This document shows positions 37,927 through 50,075 of a stretch of DNA of 64,000 bases, piece after piece. This DNA comes from Erythrocercus mccallii (Eukaryota > Chordata > Aves > Passeriformes > Dicruridae). Made by a program: the position numbers and the translations under genes. Below the pieces are notes generated by a model, which worked only from the letters and a program-made list of their open reading frames with translations, did not search any database and was not told where the DNA came from. Every line of letters begins with the position of its first letter. Positions within the stretch are counted from its first letter, which is position 1. Where the stretch lies: positions 767,508 through 831,507 of the forward strand of contig VZRG01000005.1 of the NCBI GenBank assembly GCA_013397435.1. Direction: 5' to 3'.

Positions 37927-40900
37927 TTTGCCTTATTTCCCTAGGAACTTGAATAAAACAGCCACTGTTTACTGATAGAAGATGGGAATGAAGTCTACTT
38001 TTGTTTTTCTAGTCATTTTCGAAACATGGCAGGGTAAAAGAAGGCAATTGAAAGCAAATAAGTGTTCATGTGTGTGTGCATGCACATGTGCAGTGGAGCA
38101 CACGTTGAAGGGGAATGCCACTCCCATGGCACTATTCCCACATTCCCTATGGCATTCAGGTAGAAAAAATGCTTGCTCTGAACTGCAGGTTGCCTGAAAA
38201 AACATGGAAAATTAGTAGTTGTGGTTGTTAAGAGCTTGTTGGAGTCCGGGGCCTCTGTCAGAGCTTAGCCAAATAGGAGCAATTTCTCCATCCACTTGAG
38301 AAATGAAGCAATAGTTAGGTGAAAAAAGAAGAATGTAGGGCATAGTTAATTGCTCTGCTGATCAGGCTGCAGTGCAGCTCATGAAGGGAGGAAGCCTTGA
38401 ACAGACTGAAAGGAAGTGAAAGAAGCATTGTAGTCACATTGTGGAAGATACCACACTTTCACTTACCTTGCATTAGGTAAGAAGGAGGGGTTTGAGAGTG
38501 GTATTTTTCTTCCTATTTCATTTCCACCCAAAGTGCTTATCTGTCTTTATCTTGGAGCATTGATTTCTCTGTGCTCCAAGCCCTAAGAAACAGTGAATCT
38601 GCCCTTCTGACTTGTGTTTGAAGCATTATATTACAGCCTGTCTAAAATCAGGTTTGAAAATGAGGCATACTGTTTCAGTCTTCTCCCACCAGTTATATTA
38701 AGGAGACTTAAATGTTCTTGCTAGCCGAAGAAGAGTAAAGTGTACAAATTCTGCCCCAAAATTGTTTGCAGAGATTTTCCACTGGTATCTTTTATTCCTA
38801 TTAACTAGATGGCTCTGTGCTCTCAGTTAAGCAGCAGTCACTGATGGAGAGAAAAGCCTTTTCTTTTGTTTTGTAAAGTACCTTGAAAGATTAGGGGTTA
38901 GACTGAAATGCTTGCTGCTTTATGCTGCTCCAGTGATGTAAAGCAGCTGCTAACTCACTGTAACCATTCGCCTGAACTGGATTTACAATGCTGTGATGAT
39001 GCAAGGCAGCTGGAAAAGACCGGTGAATCTGTTCCTTTAAAAGAAATAAAATACTTTGATAATTAAAAGTACAATGCTACTTTTATCACTTTGATGTTTG
39101 TTGTTTCTTCAACTCCCTGTTTACAAAGACCAGATTGTGCTTGTGATCGCCATAATCTGAAATTAAAAGGAATGTTTATGGAAAAGAGTTCTCAAACTGA
39201 GGAAGGGCAACAGAATTAAGGTCTGGGAGACATGTGAAGAATAGAAACCTTTAAGTGACAAACATGTTTGAATTAGAATGAAAACCTATTTGACTCTTGC
39301 CACAGGCCAAGCACACCCATATAAACAGGTGTTCCGTTCATACCATCTTGGCCAGCAGTTGATTGACACAATTTTCTATTATTAAAATCCTTTTTTTTTT
39401 CTCCACCAAATCTGTACAACCTATCAGCAGCCAGGATGGTAATCAAGGGCCTAATCCTGCTGATTTTGTATGGAGCTCATTTAATCTCCTGCATTGGTAC
39501 AGGGCATTGAGGTTGCATTCCCTCCGACCCTTCTTGTAGGATCCATCCCCACAGGATGGGCCCGTCTGGGTGGAACTATGACTTTCAAAGTCAGCATAAG
39601 TATCTCTGTGCCTAGATGTCATGGGGAGAAAGTTCATTTTTAAAATTCTTTTTTTAAACTGCCCAGTCTTCTTGTGAGATAAATGTGCTGCATTTGGGGA
39701 GGTTTGGCATTTGAGGAGGAGGTAAATAAATTTCTCACCCTAACTTATGAAGCCTGTTTGTTTACTGTAAGAGAGGAGGAGACAAGCTAAGGCAGGCCAA
39801 CATATAATTTCATATGGCCACGGATGAGTGAAAATATAAACATTTTCTCCTTGATTTTAAAAACATCCTCAATAATCCTGTTTGCTAGTGAGGCATGGTG
39901 ATGGTGGAACATGCACTGAAAACGTATCGGGAAAGACAGACCAAAGTGAGCTGCTGTTTAACAGAAAAGCCAAAAAATATGCCAAAAGGGGAGGCAGTCA
40001 TGTTGTGTAGCTGCACAAAGAGGTTTGTGTTGTGCTGTTTTGTTTTCCTGCTGGTGTGGTTTTGCCCTTTGGTTTGCCTGGAAGGGGAGTTGGAATGTGC
40101 TGTGATGGGCTGCCCTCCATGCTGGCGCGGCGCAGTAGTGCCTAGCAGCGGGTCTGGCGTAGGGTGATTGATCCCTCCATTTAGGAGGCATAATGCCTTC
40201 TGAAGAAACGAGCAGATCAAAGACTTTAATGATTGACAGCGATTTATGCTGCTTTTGTTTTTAATTCCTTGACTCCTGACACGTTAAGATGGGACTTTAT
40301 AAAAGAAGGATGCCATATCCTAGGGTTACGCCTCCTTCCATAACGGGGAAAGCTGAAGGAGCTGTGAAGACTGATATCCAGATTTTAGATATATTAGTTT
40401 TTATTTAAATCTGAGGTTCAGAGGTTTGTGGGCATGCTGTTTCTGTTATTAAATCATTATGCACCTACCTGGGGGGAAAAAAAAGCCAACAATCTTACCA
40501 GGAGTGCCTCTATAAACATTTCTTACTCTCCATAGTGTAAGGCTTGTATATTAAAAATTCTTTGAATAGCTGACCTCAACAGGTGTTGTATTTGAGCAAA
40601 CAAAAAAATAAATAGTAATATAATCCCTGTGGAGCTGGCATTAGGCTTTGTGGGAAATTCATAATTTCCTTCACTAAATGTAGGAAGCTGCACAAATTTA
40701 ATTTCTTCATTTTTGTCATTAATACCAAACCATCCTGGAGCTCTTTTCTCCTTGAGGCAGAGGTCCAAAGCCTGTTGCACAGAGCTACAGGGAGGGATTT
40801 TCTGTGCTTTGTGTTAGGTTTTTCATTCCTTTGTCAGTGCAGGTGCCCTTGGGGGTATGTGCCAGCCAGGGCACAGCAGGGATGAGAGCGTCCCAGCAGC

Positions 40901-42619
40901 CCTTTTGCCCTGGGACAGGGTGTTACACCTTCGTGCTCATGGGAAACGGGGAGCGCTCTCTCCTCTGAGTGGCGCCGGATGTGCTGCTCTGCTGGCACTC
41001 CCTGCAGAGCTCTATAAAGTAATTACTGTACTTTTGGCTTCTTGCTGCTGGAAGGCCTCATCATTTAAGGGCTGGTTTGTTTGTTTGTTAGCTTTAATCT
41101 AAACCATATGTAGGTTGCAGTTTTAGTGGCTGCATTTGACATGTTCTGGAAGGATGATGTCAACTTAAAAGATGTGCTTTGCTGAAAACATTTTGTCATT
41201 TCTCCATGCGGCAGAAACTGTGGTGTTGTCCTGGGGTCTCCAAAGACAAGGTTGGTGGATTTCCTAAACCACTGCCACTGCAATGACAGGCAATAGCAGG
41301 GCCAGGCAGGACCCAATATCATAATGTAGTCTAGCATTTTCTAACCCAGTCTTTTATTTTAACAGCAAAGACAAGTCCTGAAGAAACTTTATATCTGAAA
41401 TACATCTTAATTTAGGCCATTTTCTGTGTACTGCATAAAGCAGTGATGACTTGTATTTTCGTTTTCCCATATATAGGAATAAACTCTACTATTAGTAGAA
41501 GCTGCTGTTAGTCTTGCATTGCAATGACAAAACTGATATGAAGGGATGTAATCTCCAGGTGAGGTGGGCCAGCAACCTCACCCAGGATGGCAAATGCTGC
41601 CTTTTTATGTTTACCATAAAGCCTGAGGTCCTAGCCATTAAGAGATGATGGCTGAACTGTGGAAGCCATTAGAAAAACCCATCACTATACTTTATCATTC
41701 TCTTCATGAATTAAGGTCCATATTTTAAGCATCACTTACTGTTAACTCCTCTATTAACTATTTAGGTATTTTCAGAAAGAAAGTGCTCTTGTAGTAGTTC
41801 TCAGGGGATTTGAACCATGCTTAAATTTCAACTCTTTTCAGCTTTCTGGGTACAGAAATCTGTTCCTAGCTTTGAACAAGTTTCTGTAAGAAGATATCAA
41901 CTTATTTTGGTTCTCTTTATGCTGGCAAACTAATGAATTTGTTTAAAACCACGTGAACATAGAAGTTTAGTAGTCCTAGTATAGATACAAGTTTGACATG
42001 TTAAATAACAATAATAAAAAATAAATTAGCAATTTTTGTAATAAAGTGGGCACAAGTGTAGAAGAGTCTAAACACAAATCTAAACCCAGAGGACTGCGTT
42101 TCCAAAAGTAACTCCAAAGAACATTTGGTACATGCTTATGTTGGTTAAGAATATTCCTTATGTTTAGGTATTCTTTTATGAGTTTAGTGACATGCATTCT
42201 TTTATAGTTTTATAGCATTTCATCTTGGGATTTACAAACAAGTATTGTGCTTTAGCTTGTGCATAACCCATCCCATTCAGCATAATTTGGTGTTGAACCT
42301 GCTTGGTAAATTAATATTTACTCTCTGGGGGTTTTTTATTGTTTATTACTTGGGTAATTGACCAACTACCTCAATGAAGTTGGACCAGAGCTTAGCTGCT
42401 TTGTATCAAAAATGTAGCCAGTCTTTCACTTCCAGATTTACTTATGCATAGGTTATTTAGAGCAAAAGATAAGTAAAGTTATTCCCTGATAACTTAGTTT
42501 TGGTTCTGTGGTTCTGTTGCAGCTAGAGGTTTTCTAATAACTAGTGTTAGATCAGCAAAATGCTTGGCTGGTTAAGACGTCATTGACTTATATACTTGAA
42601 ACAGCTGAAAGAAAAATCC
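37927..42619. other. noncoding stretch with regulatory-like words
   Basis: No exon or transposon is recognised with confidence. Between about 39030 and 39160 two CTTTGAT words (39054-39060 and 39089-39095, the TCF/LEF core) and a TGTTTAC word (39118-39124, forkhead-like) lie within 75 bases. Two patches, about 40110-40160 and 40850-40990, are richer in CpG than their surroundings but are too short to call CpG islands. The sequence around 39448-39640 has an 'older repeat' feel that I cannot classify. Confidence 0.4.
38067..38092. repeat. 26-bp alternating purine-pyrimidine run
   Basis: Every base from 38067 to 38092 alternates pyrimidine and purine (mostly TG and CA dinucleotides, with CATG and TGCATGCA in the middle). 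A run of this kind is a candidate for left-handed Z-DNA under supercoiling. That is inferred from the base pattern only. Confidence 0.8.
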
Positions 42620-42749
42620 TTTTTTGTTTGTTTTATTTGGCGTCTTTGGTGAGGATTTTTCTTGTTGGTTTGATTTTGGTTGGGTGGTTTTTTTTTCTTT
42701 TGTGGTTTGATGTTTTTGGGTTTTTTTTCTGCTTACTGTTGTTTGTTTT
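42620..42749. repeat. G/T-dominated low-complexity tract
   Basis: About 130 plus-strand bases are mainly T and G (TTTGG, GGTTTTTT and GTTTG words) with occasional A and C. It resembles the tract at 23346 and is the strand opposite of the A/C tract at 27948. The phenylalanine/leucine-rich 131-codon frame at 42544-42939 is a by-product. Confidence 0.75.
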
Positions 42750-44418
42750 AGAAATGCAGGTTCTGGTGTTCCATGTCTTTTCAGGCCATATTTGCACATT
42801 AGGTGTTGCTCATGAAAATGAGCTGTTCATTCACTGCACTCGGAGCCTTACTCTCATCCTCTTAATGTCATCTGCCAAGGAAAGGCCAGATGCTCAAAAC
42901 CACAGGGGATTGCAGGGGATAGTACTGAGATCTGTATGAAATCTGAAAGGATGGTACCATTTTCAGCTGCCACAGACAGCTTCTAGGATCAAGCTGGAAC
43001 TCACTTTGGAGTAAAAGCAAAGACAACCTAAACTCTTAACCAAAAATTCTTGGTTTGACCTTAGATACCAAAGTTAAATTTAGTCTAGTCATTTAGAATA
43101 GCTTCTTCCTCTCATTTCCTTCTCAAAAAGGGTAATCATAGGCAGTGCGTAGAAGAAGCTTTTAAAATCAGACACGGTCTTCGGGCTGCGGTCTGCAATA
43201 CACAGTCTTTGCCTGGATGTGAATCTTGGCACCAGAGTGGGATGCTAAAGCAGGACAGTTTTGGGTTGCTGCATTTGAGATCCCTTATGACAACAGCTCA
43301 AGCTAAAACATCTCTTAAATATCTCTCACATATGTGGGAGGGAAACTCTATGTGATGAGGCACCTACTCCCAACTCCAAAGCCAGATACTCTAAATACTG
43401 CACATAAATATTAATATTTAATTTGTGAGCCTAAAACATTAGTAAATTATTTTCTTTCCTCAGTATGCAGTCTGGACAATGCCTGGAAACTATTTAGATT
43501 TTATTTTTTTTCTGTAAAGAACTTCCCACCTTAAGGATCAAAGTATAATTAATGAAGAAAGCAAATAATTCGAACTGTTCTCAAAAGTTGGTTTGAAAAA
43601 TAGAAAATATTTCATGCTTGAAGGCACTGTGTTTAAAAACAAGCAAGTGTTTTTCCCAGAGCCAGAGTAGGATATACAAAGCCAGGTGCATAGTGCCCAT
43701 CCCAACCTCCATGATGTGGACATGCAGAAAGTTGAGCTTATACCTCTGCCTTTGTGTACAGTTCAGTCACTATTACCAAGTAGCTGTAAGCACAACCATC
43801 TGCTTTCAGCTCCAAATGCCCAGTATTATTCAAGTGCAATGATTTGGGATGCAGAATAAAACATTTTGATTTGTAGTTTTAAAATAATTCTGGCCAAGAT
43901 CTTTTCTCCGGATGGGAACTTACTGTGTAAAAATACTGGCCCATACTGTAAAATGAATACTGTAGCTCTTAAGGTGAACCTGATCGCACTACAGAGAAGG
44001 AGAGATGTTTAATTGTACTGCTTGGATGTAAGCATAGTTGTGGTATTTTCCAGGAGAACAAAAGCTTAAGCTAAATAAATTAATATAGTTGGTAAGATTG
44101 TGGTAGAAGGTTGGCACTCTGGTTTAAGTTTGCAAAATACAAGTTGGCAAAGTGCAATTACTCTAAATTACAGGACAAGGAAAGCCCTCAGTTGTCAGCA
44201 TAAGACAACTTTTACAGTGTGATTGCAAGGTGGAAGTTTGAGTTCTGTTTGACTCGAGAAGGGGAATGGATTCCACAGTGACCCCTTCCCTTTTGTTGTA
44301 GTGAAATGATCCAATAGAAAGAGTAAGATGGATTCAGATGGGAAAGCCAAAACATGTACAAGGTTAAAAAGCTGTTGAAAATGCTTCTCTTTCTGCTGGG
44401 CACTGTTTCCTGTTCAGA

Positions 44419-44511
44419 TGGAAAAACTGGCTGTTGGAAAAACTATCAGTTATGTTGCTGATGGAAAAACTATCAGTTATGTTACTGATGGAAAAACTGT
44501 CAGTTATGTTT
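44419..44511. repeat. 27-bp tandem repeat, about 3.5 copies
   Basis: Two full 27-bp copies (44435-44461 and 44462-44488) differ at one position (G/A at the 23rd base). A third, incomplete copy follows at 44489-44511 with one A-to-G change, and a shorter left copy (44419-44434) appears to have lost internal bases. The unit begins TGGAAAAACTATCAG. It is a small minisatellite-like array, not coding and not linked to a transposon that I can see. Confidence 0.92.
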
Positions 44512-46917
44512 TGAAAAGCTTACAGGTCTCCTTTTCTTCTTTTTATTGTCTCTATGCAAGTATCAATCAGTTCCTCAAAGAACTGACCAGATGAAACTGG
44601 TACTGCCCTTTACTTACTGGGTTTGTTTTCAGGAAAAGGTTGGGATTTGCCACTGCTGTGTACCTTGCAGCATTTGACATGGAGGCAGACACCTCCTTTG
44701 CCCACAGTGCTGGTGGCCATGCACCAGCAGTGCCTGATCCCAAGTCTTCATGGCCAGGAAGCAGTTGAGGAGTGTGATCCTGGAGGAGATGTACAGTATA
44801 CACATATACCTGTGTGTGTTCCTTTGGTAGTCAGCAGGCAAGTTTTCTTGCTCTCCTCATTTGACATGCATTAGGTATCCCCAGCTGAACATATGGAGCC
44901 AGAACCATGTGCCAGTGGTGGTGTGTTTTGTCAAGAACGGTAGGGCTGGGGTAGTACTCTTCAGCTAAGTTTTGAAAACTACAATTTTTTTGTTGTCAGT
45001 AATAAAACCATCTCAGATTGTACACTATCAAAGCATCTTTTGCTTTAACCACATGCCTTGTTTTTGTCATACTGTAATCTTCCCTTATAATGTTGCTTTC
45101 TTTGAGTTTGTTTGATGTAGACAGGAACTCCCACACAGAACCCTACCCCCTCTTTTTCTATAATTAATTCTGTGATCGTTATTGTGAATATCTCTTGTTG
45201 AATCTTTCAAACCCACTTCTGAAATAGATAATCTTTTCCACCAGTTTGGTATTGTACTTTCCTCCATCCCTTTCAAAATTTTTAGAGGAGAAAAGGGAAC
45301 AATTTCCCCCTCTCAAGGAGACAATCCATTTGTTGCTTTGGGGAATAGTTTGAAATAAACAGAGTTTGCACAAAGAATTTAATGAGCTAAATAACAGTCA
45401 CAAAACTGTTTCTTTCAGTTTTGTCCAGCACCAAGATTATGATGAATCTTGTGAAATGTCTAGAGTCATCACTATTTCCATAGTTCTTGCACTTAATTTT
45501 TGGTTGGTTGCTGACTGTTTTTCTTCTGTTTTTCAAATACCAAAGGAAGTGTGGAAGGTGGCCCAATGGAAATTTACTTAGAAACAAATCCTTCAGCTGA
45601 AGAAATCAGACTGATGCACACTAGCGTTGCTAAGGCTTGGGTTTCTTTGCCTTGGGGTTGGTGAGACCTGTAGATATGAGAGGTGCTGTTGTGACCCTCC
45701 TGGCTGAGGAAAAGACAGAATTCCCAGATCTAAGGGAGTGATTGGTTTTAAGTGCTTTTTGCAATTGCTTGATGTCCAAAGTGGCAGGCTGCTGGCTGGG
45801 AAGGGTTGGGCACTGGTTACCTTGATGCAGCTGGAGAAAGATGGAATTCTGTTGAATCTCAGAAAGATGCTGTCTTATGATCATCAAGAACAGCACCGTT
45901 CATCTGCTGGAGAATGTGTCAGAAACCTTTATGGGGTGTCCACAAGTTTCCTGGGGACTTGGACTGTTTGTTCTGGTACCCCTTTGGAGGCACAAAATCC
46001 AGCCCTTCAATGATCAGGGCTGGAGGACATTTTGGCATGCAGAGTGACCTTATCCAGCTAGTGTTAGTGAAAACACCCACCCAAATGCTGAGTCCTGTGC
46101 TTTGGGTTCAGAAAAGTGACACCCAAGCAAACAAAGTCTACTTGGCATGGTTTGGTGGGTGGCTTGAGAGAAAAGCATGGATTGTTTTGTGCCTCTGAAG
46201 ATGGTTTGTTTCTTGTTGATGGAGAAAATTGAATTACAGTCTAACAAAGACGCAGCGATAGCTGAGGTTTTTGTGCTGGGGGAGGGTTAATACAGTATGC
46301 TTGTACATTTTTCTTTTCTGTTCAGAATATTAGTGTTTTTGTGGCTTTTTGTTTCTTACTTTCAATGAAAGAGGTTGACGGAGAGGTTAGATACCAGTTC
46401 TGCCTCAGTGATTCATTAAAGCAGAGCTGGAGGAACGGAAGTCGCCCTGTTCAAAGGTGTGGGGAGTGTTTTATTGTTCTGCATGGTGCTGTGAATGCCA
46501 ACGATTTTGCAGCTGTGAAAAGGGCTCTTAATGAGTTTCAGCATTTTAATGTACTTCAAGTTCCCAATTGTACAAATTTAAGAAGCTTAGCAATTCAGTA
46601 TCTCCTGAATAATAGCATTTATTTTATACTCTAAATACACTTGGGGAAGTCTCAACAATATTGCAGGAAGTCTTGGTAATATTGTGGCTCCTTCCCGATG
46701 TAATAGCTTTAGAGGACCTAATTGACTTGAACAGCAGAATTGGTCCTTAAAAAAACATGCACACACAATTTTTGATTAATGAGCCCCATAATAAATCATT
46801 AATCTTTTTTGACTCAGAAATTGTCTGAATAGTTTTCAAAGTAGAAGTTGTGTATGTGTTCCTAAGCAGTCTTTGTGATATGGTGTTTGCATTTCAAATC
46901 TATTATCTTCAATTAAC

Positions 46918-46933
46918 AAAAAAAAAAAAAAAT
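46918..46933. repeat. A16 homopolymer
   Basis: Sixteen consecutive A. It could be a poly-A tail of a plus-strand retroposed transcript, but the sequence to its left is not one I recognise and no flanking direct repeat is evident. Confidence 0.88.
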
Positions 46934-48837
46934 CTACCATAATTTAATTTTAGAAAAACAAGTCTAAACTTAGAACTACTTGGTTACTAAGAGGTCTGTG
47001 AAGAAATATCTAGATAGGAGTACTTCCTCTTAGAATAATAAAAGCACTATAAAATGACCATGTAATAAGTGTCCTTCTTCCTAAAGGATCCTAAAGTGCT
47101 TTTACACATTTTCTGTAGTCAATGTGGGTTATTCACCTATCACTTGAATGAAACCAGTCTTTACTGACTGTGCTAAACAACACTTTTTATAGGAAGGAAA
47201 TCACAAATAACTCTTGCATTTGAAACTCTGGGGAGAATCTGAGGTAGGCAGATTGTAATTGCCCAATTTGGAAATGGGCCAGAGACTGTAATTAATATAC
47301 CCAGGCTGCACTTTAATTGTCCCAGAGTACTCAGGGCCTTGGTTTCAAGTGGGCTTTGTCTCTGAATAGTATTTCTTTTTCTTCATGTTAATTTTTGAGC
47401 TTATAAACTAGATAGCAGGTTTAGCAGAATTTAAAAGCTGGGAAATTTGTTACTTATATGGAGATTAGCAACACTGGGACAGTACAACACAATTTTCTAG
47501 GTGTATCACAGGTGGCAGAAGCTGGTTGTGTATTTTGGGTTTTTTGTTCTTGTTTCACTGCATGACCTGTGATTTGTTGACTACTTCAAAATATTTTTTT
47601 TCATATTTGACTATTTTGAACTCTTTAAATATTGTTATTTAAGGTCTTAAAATTAATAGCAAATTAAAATTAATAATAAATGCAAATAGCTCTACTCCTT
47701 AGCTATTCACTTTCCCAGGGAATTGCTTGATCTTTTGAAACAGTGTAATTTCTCAAGAACCTGTGAAAGGCAGCCTAGCAGGTTAACTTGATTGACCTTT
47801 AAAAGTAGGGTCACGTAACTCGAAACTATTTCCCGTAAAATACAAACAAGCTGCAGAGGTTGTTGATGCTTTTCCCAGCAGAGCCAGCCTCATCCGCTCC
47901 CTGGCGTGGAAAGGCTGGGAAACCTCTGAGTGTCAGATCCCATCCTGAGGCTACTGGATGTGCAATCTCTCTGTGGCAGTCACCAATCTGCAGGTCCACA
48001 ACTGAGTCAACATCAGACTGAGACATTACTCAGTGGGATCCAGTGGATATTTATTTTTCTCTTGGAGATCCTGAGCATTTTTAAGGGATTTTTTGGTAGG
48101 TTCAGGGGTTTGTGACCAACTCCATATTTAGCACATAGATGTGGGGAAGTTTTGTGATTTGTTGATTTTTTTTTTTCTTTTTGAGTTGTCCACAGAATGC
48201 ATGTAACGTTAGCTTGATCTGTTGACTAAGTTGAGCTGAACACAGATTTCTCAGGACTGCATAGTATCAGGTTTGATCCCTTAGGTTTAAAGTGTTTGCA
48301 CAGCTAGTAAAGAAAGCTCACACACCCACAGCCTTATGTTTTACCATGTGCCACCAGGAATTGCTACACTCATGACGGGAACCTCACACAAACAAACTCT
48401 GGACTTTCACAGGTATCTTTTCCATTTTACCTCCTTTAGAAACAACTGTATTTTACCTCCATAAAAAATGGTTGAGGTTGTTTTGGTTTTTTTTTTTTTA
48501 ATGTCATCAGCTGATTATATCAGCATCAGCAAGGATAAGCACTGGCATAACAAGTGCACCTCAAATAAAGCACTCCTAATTTACATAATAAAATGGCTCT
48601 CTCTCATTCTACTTTACACTAGTGGTGTAATATTAGAGAGCTAAGAGTTTAAGATGTTCCACTTTTAAGCCTTCAGCTTTTCTTTTCACTAAAATGTTCT
48701 GAAAATATGTTATGAATACAACACCTGAGAGAGGTAATCCAGAAGCCTAAAGTGTTCAGTAATTCAAGTTCTCTTCTTTAAGAGTTCTCTTCTCTGTCTT
48801 TTTCATTATGAAAAAGGATTCCGAATCTGGAATAAAG

Positions 48838-49120
48838 TCATAGAATTATAGAATGTTTTGGGTTGGAAGGGACCTTAAAGATCATCTAGTTCCAACCCTC
48901 CTGCCAATGTTCAGGGACAGCTCCCAGTAGACCTGGTTGCTTGGAACTCCCCCTCAGGACCCCAGCCTGGCCTTGAACACGGCCAGGAATGGGGCATCCA
49001 GAACTTCTCTGGGCAACCTGTTTCAGTGCCTCACCTCCCTCACAGCAAAGAATTCCCTTCTGGTTTCTAATCTAAACCTCTACCCTCTTTCAGTCTGAAC
49101 CCATTCTGCCTTGTCCTAAT
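48838..49120 (-). mobile_element. CR1 LINE 3' end fragment, minus strand
   Basis: The left edge is the reverse complement of the CR1 tail (two imperfect ATTCTATGA units), followed by 'gggttggaagggaccttaaagatcatctagttccaaccc', the best-known signature of avian CR1 3' ends read backwards. Next come the reverse complements of the 'agggacagctcc', 'gccaggaatggggcatcc' and 'gggcaacctgtttcagtgcc' blocks and then a short stretch of ORF2-proximal sequence. Resemblance ends near 'ccttgtcctaat' at about 49120, so the copy is 5'-truncated and has lost its coding region. It faces the opposite way to the copy ending at 50050. Confidence 0.95.
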
Positions 49121-49785
49121 GACTCAGATCATTTAAGGACCAACACAAGAACAAGACCCAGCTTTCAGCATCCAAGGAGACCACACTGCTCCTTCTATAC
49201 CCTGCAGCAGATTCCCCTTTGTCTTTGATTTCCAGCCATCCACTACATCCAAAATGCCAAACTATAATTCTTTTCCAGTCTGGGACTTGAGGAATGCCTG
49301 TACATCTTGTCTCACAGTTTTATTACTGCAGAAATTCTTAGAGTTGCTTATGATTTATAAGTGAGAAAGAGAATAATAACATTCTTCATTTGTTGGATTG
49401 ATGTAGTCATCACTTTTTATATGAACAGTTTATACAAGTAAATGTAAAATATGATTACATGCAGATATATTTAATCACACACAAGCAGACCACCAGCTAA
49501 GCACATTAAGTGACTATGTATGGGAATACCTACTTTTCATACAGTCACTTACACATATGATGCATAATTGCAAATGTGCATCCTTTTTTTGGAAGTCTAG
49601 ATGTAGTCTTATATGTTTTTACACATAGGCATCTGTTTAGTCAGATCTCCAAAATTGAAAGCATATGTAAACTGGAATGCACTTTTATGTGTATATTTTA
49701 TTGTTATGTATATAACACTATACTTATGTACTCAAACACATTATTCCATCATTGATGGAGAGAGCCTATTTATAAGAGAATGTAC
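49121..49785. other. spacer between two opposed CR1 copies
   Basis: No gene. The first part (49121-49270) is not convincingly CR1, although it could be diverged flanking repeat. An imperfect hairpin lies at 49507-49551. The rest is AT-rich with TATATG/ACATAT words. Confidence 0.5.
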
Positions 49786-50050
49786 TGATCGGACAAAGGG
49801 AAATGGCTTAAATCTGAGAGAGAGTAGATTTTGATTAGATGTTAGGAAGAAATTTTTCACCATAAGGGTGGCAAGGCACAGGAACAGTTTGCCCAGAAAA
49901 CCTGTGGATACCCCAAGCCTGAAAGTGTTCAAGGCTAGGCTGGATGAAGCTCTGAGGAGCCTGATCTAGTGGAAGATGTCCCTGCCCACTGCAGGGGGGT
50001 TGGAACTAGCAGACCTCTAAGATCCCTTCCAACCCAGGCTATTCTATGAT
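49786..50050 (+). mobile_element. CR1 LINE 3' end fragment
   Basis: The order of blocks is that of a CR1 3' end: 'ggacaaagggaaatggcttaaa', 'agattttgattagatgttaggaagaaatt', 'ttcaccataagggtggcaaggcacaggaac', 'cccaagcctgaaagtgttcaaggc', 'tggaagatgtccctgcccac', 'ggggggttggaactag' and 'cccttccaacccaggctattctatgat'. The tail lies at the right end, giving plus orientation. The left boundary could be some tens of bases further left. Coding potential is lost. A (CA)n run begins 13 bases beyond the tail. Confidence 0.95.
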
Positions 50051-50063
50051 TTCCATGCATGTA

Positions 50064-50075
50064 CACACACACACA
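50064..50075. repeat. (CA)6 microsatellite next to a CR1 tail
   Basis: Six CA dinucleotides lie within a 22-base alternating purine-pyrimidine run (50054-50075), immediately beyond the CR1 3' end at 50050. This is either chance or a microsatellite seeded at the insertion edge. Confidence 0.8.

Larger units (their letters stand above)
42750..48837. other. noncoding stretch, no gene recognised
   Basis: Holds the 27-bp tandem repeat at 44419-44511, an A16 run at 46918-46933 and T runs at 48166-48176 and 48487-48499. Open frames reach 97 codons (46341-46634, plus) with no motif that I recognise. Otherwise nothing can be named. Confidence 0.5.

Noticed and set aside
40110..40990. Possible CpG island or promoter
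   Set aside because: Two CpG-richer patches are each only about 50-140 bases long with AT-rich DNA between; too weak to call an island or a promoter.
42544..42939. 131-codon hydrophobic open frame resembling membrane segments
   Set aside because: The phenylalanine/leucine/valine run comes from a G/T-rich low-complexity tract.
49121..49270. Extension of the minus-strand CR1 copy
   Set aside because: The sequence after 'ccttgtcctaat' no longer follows the CR1 block order that I know; I ended the element near 49120.
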